Assembly (NCBI GenBank): GCA_003557565.1
Contig: PWOG01000134.1
Span: 1 to 5,014, forward strand
Source of the DNA: Desulfobulbaceae bacterium
GTDB taxonomy: Bacteria > Desulfobacterota > Desulfobulbia > Desulfobulbales > Desulfurivibrionaceae
Direction: 5' to 3'
DNA: 5,014 bases
Under the pieces are notes generated by a model. It had not been told where the DNA came from and did no database searches. It worked only from the letters and a program-made list of their open reading frames with translations. A program made the position numbers and the translations under genes. Shown one piece after another: positions 1-3,914 of the stretch; within the stretch, counting starts at the first letter, position 1, and the number at the start of each line of letters is the position of its first letter.

Positions 1-17
1 CGTTTCCATGTGACTCA

Positions 18-25
18 ATCCCTTT
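18..25. repeat. Left 8-bp target site duplication of element A
   Basis: ATCCCTTT lies directly against the left terminal inverted repeat of element A. It recurs exactly against the right terminal repeat at 161-168. An exact 8-bp direct repeat immediately outside both inverted termini is the mark of a transposition event, and 8 bp is the duplication length known for the IS66 family. Confidence 0.85.
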
Positions 26-160
26 GTAAGTGATCACGGGGGGCCAAATGGTAAGCGCCCGCAGGGTGCCGCAGGTTGTGGTGAGCCTCGACGGCGAAGC
101 GTACCTCAGTACGTGAGCCGGCCCGATCGCCGCAAGATGCGGGGCCCTGTGATCGCTTAC
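26..160 (+). mobile_element. 135-bp IS66-like miniature element (MITE), copy A
   Basis: The left end GTAAGTGATCAC (26-37) and the right end GTGATCGCTTAC (149-160) are inverted repeats matching at 11 of 12 positions. They are bounded outside by the exact 8-bp duplication ATCCCTTT (18-25 and 161-168). IS66-family insertion sequences are known for ends beginning GTAA and for 8-bp duplications. The 135 bp carry no transposase, so this looks like a non-autonomous derivative mobilised in trans. A second GTAAG motif (51-62) sits 25 bp inside the left end, and a small hairpin CGTAC/GTACG lies at 100-113. A related copy with the same orientation is at 3109-3242. The element overlaps the 3' end of the minus-strand folE2 gene and gives it its stop codon. 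The perfect duplication suggests a fairly recent insertion. The family assignment comes from the ends and duplication length, not from a database match. Confidence 0.8.
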
Positions 161-1161
161 ATCCCTTTTAAGGCGGCCAGGGTGGTATCCAGACGACAGT
201 GGACATCGTGGCTGTGGATACTTTCAAGCCCCACCGTGGCAATCTGTACCCGGCTGGTCGACGGCAGCATGGGGCCAAGGAGGATCCCCGCCGCCCGGGC
301 CGTCTCCCGCACCGTATCCTCGGCAAACTGGGGATGAGTGTGGGAGGCGTATACCAGCTCCGCCTCGTCGGGCCGCTTCAAAAGATCCTGGCTCAGATGC
401 AGAGCCGCGGCCAGGCACTGCAGCAGGATTTCCTGGTCCGGGACCGGCGGCTCTGGAGACACCGATGCCGCCACCTGATGTTCGGTAAAAACCGTGAGCA
501 TGGTATGGCAGCGCTGGGAATGGGTGGGCAGGGGGATCTCGCCTGGCCCCGGCGGCGATGAATTTTTGCCGGGCAGGGCCAGCAGCAGCCGGTTGTAAGC
601 CTGGGTACAGGGGCAGGCGGTGATGTGATTGACCCCTGTCCCCAGGCCCACCCGCCAGTGCCACCACTCACCGGAGCAGGTGAGCTCCACTTCCACCCGG
701 AGATCATAAGCATCCAAAGAGCTGCGGCCACTGATCCCGGTACGGCTCAAACGGGGCAGGCGACCGCTCAACTCCACCCGGCCCCGCCGGGATTCCTGCC
801 CGGGGATGGCCAGGCGAGCCAGCTCCAGGGCATATTGGCGGGCATCGGTAAACTCAGGCTCATGCAGGGCGCTGATCGCTTCTTCCAGGCGGGACATGTG
901 AATCCCCCGCCGGTCGGCGGCCAGATCCACCTCCAACCGCAGCTCGAAGGGCAAACGACCCTGGGGCAGCCTGATCCAGACGGTCTTGGCGCTGATCCCC
1001 ACGGCGTCCAGGGCAATGGCCACGGAAGGTGGCTGGCCCGGGACATCAAGACAGTCCTGCAGCACCTGCCGGTGATGCTGGGCGGTAAAAAAGGGACTGG
1101 TATCGGTATCTTCTTCGGAAAACTCCGGCTTTAAAGTGGGGCGGGCCTGCGGTTTGTTCAT
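157..1161 (-). CDS. folE2: GTP cyclohydrolase IB, FolE2/MptA family, C-terminus altered by a transposon insertion
   Basis: This 334-aa protein belongs to the metal-dependent GTP cyclohydrolase IB family. Members open GTP to 7,8-dihydroneopterin triphosphate for folate and queuosine (FolE2), or to the 2',3'-cyclic phosphate in methanopterin producers (MptA); the enzyme is cytosolic. Family signatures are KTVWIRLP (59-66), RRGIHMSR (84-91), ACPCTQAY (182-189), THSQR (213-217), FAEDTVR (279-285) and ESIHSHD (313-319). They include the Cys, His, Glu and His positions expected to bind the metal. The length and the insert between the CPC and THSQR motifs resemble the longer MptA-type form, so the exact product is unsettled. 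The start is ATG 1159-1161 with an AGGAAG ribosome site at 1170-1175 that overlaps the stop of the upstream gene, so the two are probably co-transcribed. The last codon and the TAA use bases from the IS66-like element at 26-160. The native frame would have continued past the left edge, but every signature is upstream, so activity is probably kept. Confidence 0.92.
   Translation of the reverse strand: MNKPQARPTLKPEFSEEDTDTSPFFTAQHHRQVLQDCLDVPGQPPSVAIALDAVGISAKTVWIRLPQGRLPFELRLEVDLAADRRGIHMSRLEEAISALHEPEFTDARQYALELARLAIPGQESRRGRVELSGRLPRLSRTGISGRSSLDAYDLRVEVELTCSGEWWHWRVGLGTGVNHITACPCTQAYNRLLLALPGKNSSPPGPGEIPLPTHSQRCHTMLTVFTEHQVAASVSPEPPVPDQEILLQCLAAALHLSQDLLKRPDEAELVYASHTHPQFAEDTVRETARAAGILLGPMLPSTSRVQIATVGLESIHSHDVHCRLDTTLAALKGM
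161..168. repeat. Right 8-bp target site duplication of element A
   Basis: ATCCCTTT is an exact copy of 18-25, immediately outside the right terminal inverted repeat. It also lies inside the last codons of folE2. Deleting the element plus one duplicate rebuilds the pre-insertion reading frame. Confidence 0.85.
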
Positions 1162-1169
1162 GATGGGAT

Positions 1170-1175
1170 CTTCCT
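1170..1175 (-). promoter_or_regulatory. folE2 ribosome binding site overlapping the upstream stop codon
   Basis: On the minus strand AGGAAG lies 8 nt before the folE2 ATG. Its first two bases are the AG of the upstream gene's TAG stop (1174-1176). This arrangement suggests translational coupling between the two genes. Confidence 0.6.
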
Positions 1176-1755
1176 AAAACAGGGAATGCAGCGCTTCCAG
1201 GTCCTTGATGTCGATATCCGCCTTGGACTTGGCCCGTGGATAGAGGGCGCTGAGCAGTTTTTCATCTTCCAGCAGTTCCAGGAAACGGCTGTGGGCTTCG
1301 GCGAAGTCCGCCGGGGCCTGGCCCCGGGCCTGCAGCTCCTCGGCCGCCCTGGCAAAAAGATGCGGGGCCCGGGAATAGACAGCATGAAAGAGGCGGTCCC
1401 GAACCAGGCGGGGATGCTGTTCGTAGGGCGGAGCTTGCTTGCGCAGGGCTCTTATGAGCTGTTCCACGGTGCAGTCGGGTATCAGGGCAAACAGCTTGGG
1501 GGTGTCGTAAATATCGGCCGCCTCCACCAGCTCTTCGATCATCCAGGGAGCCAGTTCCTGAAGAGCCGCTCGGACCCGGCTCTTGATACCGGCATCCTCG
1601 CTTTCCAGCAGAAGCCGGACATAGGGGGTTATTTCACTGGCGGTCAGCGCCTGCCGGCGCAACACCTGGGCCAGCCATTCCACCTGCATCTCCGGGCTGC
1701 GAGCCACAAAGGGCATGTATCGCTCCAGCCACTTTTTTCTGCCTTTTGCTCCCAT
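1174..1755 (-). CDS. Unrecognised all-helical 193-aa protein, upstream partner of folE2
   Basis: I do not recognise this family. The protein is soluble, with no signal peptide or membrane segment, and predicted by eye to be nearly all alpha-helix. It has a basic start (MGAKGRKKWLERY), amphipathic Leu/Ala/Glu-rich helices throughout, and no cysteine cluster or nucleotide-binding loop. The only Cys is in the stretch ALIPDCTVEQ (about 89-98). The alternating helices at about 20-100 could be a HEAT-like or other helical-repeat fold, which is only an impression. The ATG at 1753-1755 has a strong GGAGGTG ribosome site (1758-1764). The gene ends 12 nt before folE2 and its stop overlaps the folE2 ribosome site, so the pair reads as one operon with this gene first. 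A link to pterin metabolism would be guilt by association only. Sense-frame codon use is GC-rich like its neighbours. Confidence 0.8.
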   Translation of the reverse strand: MGAKGRKKWLERYMPFVARSPEMQVEWLAQVLRRQALTASEITPYVRLLLESEDAGIKSRVRAALQELAPWMIEELVEAADIYDTPKLFALIPDCTVEQLIRALRKQAPPYEQHPRLVRDRLFHAVYSRAPHLFARAAEELQARGQAPADFAEAHSRFLELLEDEKLLSALYPRAKSKADIDIKDLEALHSLF

Positions 1756-1757
1756 TA

Positions 1758-1764
1758 CACCTCC
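1758..1764 (-). promoter_or_regulatory. Strong ribosome binding site of the 193-aa gene
   Basis: GGAGGTG on the minus strand sits 2 nt before the ATG at 1753-1755 (4 nt if counted from the GGAGG core). It is close to the ideal anti-16S sequence and fixes the start codon. Confidence 0.75.
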
Positions 1765-2040
1765 GTTTATTTTTCACCACATGCCGGAAACGGGATATCC
1801 TCTACACCATAACAACAGCCAGGGCTATGCTCCACAATTATCCCACATCGTCACCTTTTTTACTTGGCCCGGCAACCGACTGCATTTAGGCGAAGACCAA
1901 GATCAGCTGGGTTACCCACGGTAAATCCAGCTTTTATTTTAATTGACCAGCCCTTTTTCCCCGGCTAAAATTGCCAGCTCCACCGCAAAAAGCGGCGCTG
2001 ACTGGGCACGCTTTGTAACTACTTGTTTTCGCTTTGCCGA

Positions 2041-2081
2041 CCAAAATATCTGATGGTTTTTTGCCAGGCCATCAAAATTGG
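2041..2081. promoter_or_regulatory. Dyad overlapping the promoter, possible operator
   Basis: TGATGG (2051-2056) is the exact inverse of CCATCA (2069-2074), and the outer CCAA (2041-2044) matches TTGG (2078-2081). The arms straddle the -35 hexamer at 2061-2066 and extend into the promoter spacer, where a repressor would sit. The regulator is unknown. The dyad could also be chance in an A/T-rich region. Confidence 0.35.
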
Positions 2082-2089
2082 TCTATTAT
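2061..2089 (+). promoter_or_regulatory. Sigma70-type promoter for the membrane-anchored protein gene
   Basis: The -35 TTGCCA (2061-2066, 5 of 6 to TTGACA) and the -10 TATTAT (2084-2089, 5 of 6 to TATAAT) are separated by exactly 17 bp. Transcription would start near 2096, leaving a leader of about 74 nt to ATG 2170. That excludes the upstream in-frame ATG at 2023 as the start. Confidence 0.55.
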
Positions 2090-2169
2090 TGAAAAATATT
2101 ACCCGGCTGTTGGCGGACACGGGTTTTCCGTCGTCCTTTCTACCATCCATTACAATAGGTTTGTTTCCC

Positions 2170-3045
2170 ATGGCTGACCCCAAAAAACGCGTCGCCCCAA
2201 GACAAAGATCATGGCTGCCGATTATCCTGGTGTTGCTGGCTCTGGCGATCGGCCTGGGATTTGTTCTCTGGTACTATGCCATGGACCCCCGGGAGCCGGC
2301 GGTCGTGCCCGAGCCGCCGACCAGGCCCGCCCCGGTTACCCCGGACCCGGAAACAGTTGAGCCCCTGCCGGACCCAACCGACGAACCGGCACCGGCCACC
2401 ATCGAAGAGGAGTGCGATATCATCAGCGGCCGGATCATGGATTTTTTTAGCCGCCTGGATCGGCGCGACTACATTCAACAGCGGGAAATGCCCGAGGGCA
2501 GCAGGGCTTATTTCAAGCAGATGCTGGCCCGGCTGCTGGACAACCCCCCGGCGGTGACCGGAGAAACCGACGGCATCGAGGTACTCCTCGGCAACACCGC
2601 CCACTTTTACCGGGTCCTGGGAATGAACGATCTTTGGCTGCTCAAGGATGTGATGAACCAGGAAAAGGGGGACCTGGAAGAACTCATGGCCCTTTTTTAC
2701 CATTGGTCTCAAATCGCGCCCGAGTGCCCGGAAAGTGATCTCAATTTTCACCTGCCCCTGGCCGATATCTATGAGTACTCCAGCTTTTTCCTCAACACCC
2801 TGGGCGGACGCTCCTACCTTTTCCGCCGGGATGCCAAAGTGCGGTCCCTGGTTACCTATTATTCCGTGCTGGTCCTGGACCGGGCCAACGAGGCCGGAAT
2901 CAACCGCCACGGCCTGGATATCCGCTACGGGATTAACACCCTGCTGGCGGAAATGCCGGGAATGGACAACCTGCAACAACGGGAAGAATACCTGGCCACC
3001 CTTACCGAGTTGGAGAGTAAATACCAGCAGCTGTACGGAGATTAA
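2170..3045 (+). CDS. Unrecognised single-pass membrane-anchored protein with Pro-rich linker
   Basis: This is a 291-aa protein of no family I recognise. Residues 1-14 are basic (KKR, RQR). About 15-36 form one strongly hydrophobic segment (WLPIILVLLALAIGLGFVLW), which by the positive-inside rule leaves the rest outside the cytoplasm. Residues 39-76 are a Pro/Asp/Glu/Thr linker typical of envelope proteins that reach away from the membrane. The remaining 215 or so residues look like a compact helical domain. Two cysteines, C82 and C186, could form a disulfide, which would suit a periplasmic location. There are no enzymatic motifs. The start at 2170 was chosen because a good promoter (2061-2089) lies downstream of the earlier in-frame ATG (2023), and the residues added from 2023 read like untranslated leader. 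The ribosome site is weak (AGG at 2157-2159, 10 nt away). The gene is followed by inverted repeats and then element B. Confidence 0.82.
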   Translation: MADPKKRVAPRQRSWLPIILVLLALAIGLGFVLWYYAMDPREPAVVPEPPTRPAPVTPDPETVEPLPDPTDEPAPATIEEECDIISGRIMDFFSRLDRRDYIQQREMPEGSRAYFKQMLARLLDNPPAVTGETDGIEVLLGNTAHFYRVLGMNDLWLLKDVMNQEKGDLEELMALFYHWSQIAPECPESDLNFHLPLADIYEYSSFFLNTLGGRSYLFRRDAKVRSLVTYYSVLVLDRANEAGINRHGLDIRYGINTLLAEMPGMDNLQQREEYLATLTELESKYQQLYGD

Positions 3046-3048
3046 GCC

Positions 3049-3102
3049 GTCAGGCGCCACGCCCATCTGACCGCCAAAGGCTGCCCGCCACTGCCCGGCA
3101 GC
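3049..3102 (+). other. Two inverted repeats after the anchored-protein gene
   Basis: GTCAG (3049-3053) pairs with CTGAC (3067-3071), and GCTGCC (3080-3085) pairs with GGCAGC (3097-3102). They start 4 nt after the TAA. They could slow or end transcription, but neither is followed by a T-run, so I do not call an intrinsic terminator. The spacer lies between convergent genes. Confidence 0.3.
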
Positions 3103-3108
3103 ACCGCA

Positions 3109-3242
3109 GAAAGTGATCACGGGGGCGAAATGGTAAGTGGTCACGTGGTGCCCCAGGTTGCGGCGAACGAGACGGCAATGAGAACATCGGTTGCGTGAGC
3201 CGGTTCGCTCGCCGCTTTCGGCAATTCCTGGTGATCGCTTAC
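3109..3242 (+). mobile_element. 134-bp IS66-like miniature element, diverged copy B
   Basis: This copy has the same architecture, length and orientation as element A at 26-160. Its left end GAAAGTGATCAC (3109-3120) and right end GTGATCGCTTAC (3231-3242) are inverted repeats at 10 of 12 positions. The right end is identical to that of copy A. Shared interior blocks include AAATGGTAAG (3128-3137) and CGTGAGCCGG followed by TCGCCGC near the right half; identity is perhaps 65-75% by eye. The flanks GCACCGCA (left) and TATACTAC (right) do not match, so no target duplication survives. The first T of the expected GTAAG left end is also lost, consistent with an older insertion. An internal GTAAGTGGTCAC (3133-3144) resembles the terminal repeat more closely than the equivalent site in copy A. 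The last base of the element completes the hemerythrin stop codon. Confidence 0.7.
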
Positions 3243-3649
3243 TATACTACCCCTTTACTGTTAAGATACGCGGCATACTTTTTGTCCGTCCCCAGAATGT
3301 GCTTGTCCAACCAGTCCTTGAGAAATTGTGACACCTCTATGGTAATATTGCGCTTGCCGCTCTTGAGGTCGTTCTGCAACTCCAGCACTTTGGCCGTCAT
3401 TTTTTGATGCTTGGCTTTGTGGGTGGCATAATCCGGATAACCGTGGGACTCCATCAGGCTCTCCTCGGCGGCAAAATGATTGTTACAGTAAGAAACCAGG
3501 TTATTGAGCAGGCCGCCTAGAACGTCCTGACCCCGCTGCTGCATCATCGCTTCATGCAGTTCGTTGATCATGGCCACCAGTTGTTTGTGCTGATCATCGA
3601 TTTCCCTGATATTAACACTGTACTCATCCTTCCACTCAAACATCGCCAT
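3242..3649 (-). CDS. Bacteriohemerythrin (single-domain, non-heme di-iron O2-binding protein)
   Basis: This 135-aa protein matches the usual length of a single-domain bacteriohemerythrin, a four-helix bundle that reversibly binds O2 at a mu-oxo di-iron site. In microaerophiles and anaerobes the family is thought to serve in O2 sensing, storage, delivery or detoxification. All seven iron ligands are visible: H21 (DDQHK), H58 and E62 (HFAAE), H77 and H81 (HKAKH), and H117 and D122 (HILGTD). The hallmark opening FEWKDEYSVNI and the GYP turn at 70-72 are present. I chose ATG 3647-3649 because GGAGG (3657-3661) lies 7 nt upstream. The ATG at 3665-3667 lies upstream of that ribosome site and would only add six residues foreign to the family. 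No signal peptide or fused sensor domain is seen, so it is probably cytosolic. The gene stands alone, and its TAG ends on the terminal base of element B, directly followed by a second stop, TAA. Confidence 0.95.
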   Translation of the reverse strand: MAMFEWKDEYSVNIREIDDQHKQLVAMINELHEAMMQQRGQDVLGGLLNNLVSYCNNHFAAEESLMESHGYPDYATHKAKHQKMTAKVLELQNDLKSGKRNITIEVSQFLKDWLDKHILGTDKKYAAYLNSKGVV

Positions 3650-3656
3650 GGCACTG

Positions 3657-3661
3657 CCTCC
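3657..3661 (-). promoter_or_regulatory. Ribosome binding site that fixes the hemerythrin start
   Basis: GGAGG on the minus strand lies 7 nt before the ATG at 3647-3649. It lies downstream of the alternative ATG (3665-3667), so it favours the shorter 135-aa form. Confidence 0.75.
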
Positions 3662-3747
3662 AAACATGTTTTGCTTGATATTGCGATCTATAATCGCCCG
3701 GTTGGCGGATCATTCCATAAAAATGCGGCGGTCGGTGGCCGCTTTCA

Positions 3748-3763
3748 ATTAACGAAAGTTAAT
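3748..3763. promoter_or_regulatory. Perfect dyad ATTAAC-GAAA-GTTAAT, possible operator
   Basis: The 6-bp arms are exact inverted repeats around GAAA. A second inverted repeat overlaps it (CTTTC 3742-3746 with GAAAG 3754-3758). It lies about 100 bp upstream of the hemerythrin start and 150 bp upstream of the divergent gene, so it could serve either. I cannot name the regulator. Confidence 0.35.
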
Positions 3764-3784
3764 CTTAGGCGTAGTCCTCAATCG

Positions 3785-3830
3785 ACGCAAGAGGAATCAT
3801 TATCATGATTGTAAAAAATCCTCGCTGCGT
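3785..3830. other. Extended imperfect palindrome with a Fur-like core
   Basis: Three nested pairs line up: ACGCA (3785-3789) with TGCGT (3826-3830), GAGGA (3791-3795) with TCCTC (3819-3823), and AATCAT (3795-3800) with ATGATT (3805-3810). An A-rich bulge lies at 3811-3818. The inner core, read on the minus strand, matches a 19-bp Fur box (GATAATGATAATCATTATC) at 13 of 19 positions by my count, including an intact GATAAT. An iron regulator near a di-iron protein gene would make sense. However, the site is about 150 bp from the hemerythrin start and the match is moderate. A dispersed palindrome or a leader hairpin are alternatives. Confidence 0.35.
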
Positions 3831-3844
3831 TGGGACAAGTGGAA

Positions 3845-3850
3845 TATAAT
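3845..3850 (+). promoter_or_regulatory. Exact -10 hexamer TATAAT upstream of the last gene
   Basis: TATAAT matches the consensus fully. No good -35 is found 16-18 bp upstream, so an activator may be needed, or this may be chance. Transcription from about 3857 would leave a 58-nt leader before ATG 3915 and would rule out the in-frame ATG at 3849. Confidence 0.4.
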
Positions 3851-3905
3851 GCGTTTTTTACCCAGGTACCAGTCACCAAAGACATACTGGGGAGGTTGCA
3901 ACTCC

Positions 3906-3910
3906 GAGGT
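3906..3910 (+). promoter_or_regulatory. Ribosome binding site GAGGT of the last gene
   Basis: GAGGT ends 4 nt before ATG 3915-3917. It is better placed and stronger than the GGGA (3931-3934) before the alternative ATG at 3942. A second GGAGG at 3891-3895 is too far upstream to serve 3915. It sits next to a perfect palindrome, GTTGCAAC (3895-3902). Confidence 0.5.
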
Positions 3911-3914
3911 ATAC

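Larger units (their letters stand above)
1756..2169. other. Divergent intergenic region, 414 bp
   Basis: No convincing gene lies here. It separates the minus-strand folE2 operon from the plus-strand anchored-protein gene. For the plus direction there is a good promoter (2061-2089) inside a dyad (2041-2081). For the minus direction I find only an isolated -10-like GATAAT (complement of 1837-1842) with no matching -35, so that promoter is unplaced. A small inverted repeat CCGC-AAAAA-GCGG lies at 1983-1995 with no T-tract after it. The region is visibly richer in A+T than the flanking genes, as expected of regulatory DNA. Confidence 0.6.

Noticed and set aside
1715..1924. Small plus-strand frame in the divergent intergenic region
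   Set aside because: It starts inside the 193-aa gene on the opposite strand, lacks a ribosome site and has no recognisable feature.
1983..1995. CCGC-AAAAA-GCGG hairpin as an intrinsic terminator
   Set aside because: The stem is only 4 bp, no T-run follows on either strand, and it lies between divergent genes where no terminator is expected.
2023..2169. N-terminal extension of the anchored protein to ATG 2023
   Set aside because: The promoter at 2061-2089 lies inside this stretch, and the extra residues are low-quality. With start 2170 the protein begins with a normal basic segment before the membrane helix.
2209..3144. Long minus-strand open frame (311 aa) opposite the anchored-protein gene
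   Set aside because: It reads like an antisense shadow (Gly/Gln/Val-rich, no recognisable motif). The plus frame has a promoter, membrane anchor and linker in logical order.
3650..3667. Hemerythrin start at ATG 3665-3667
   Set aside because: The GGAGG ribosome site lies downstream of this ATG and is properly spaced only for ATG 3647-3649, which also matches the usual family N-terminus.
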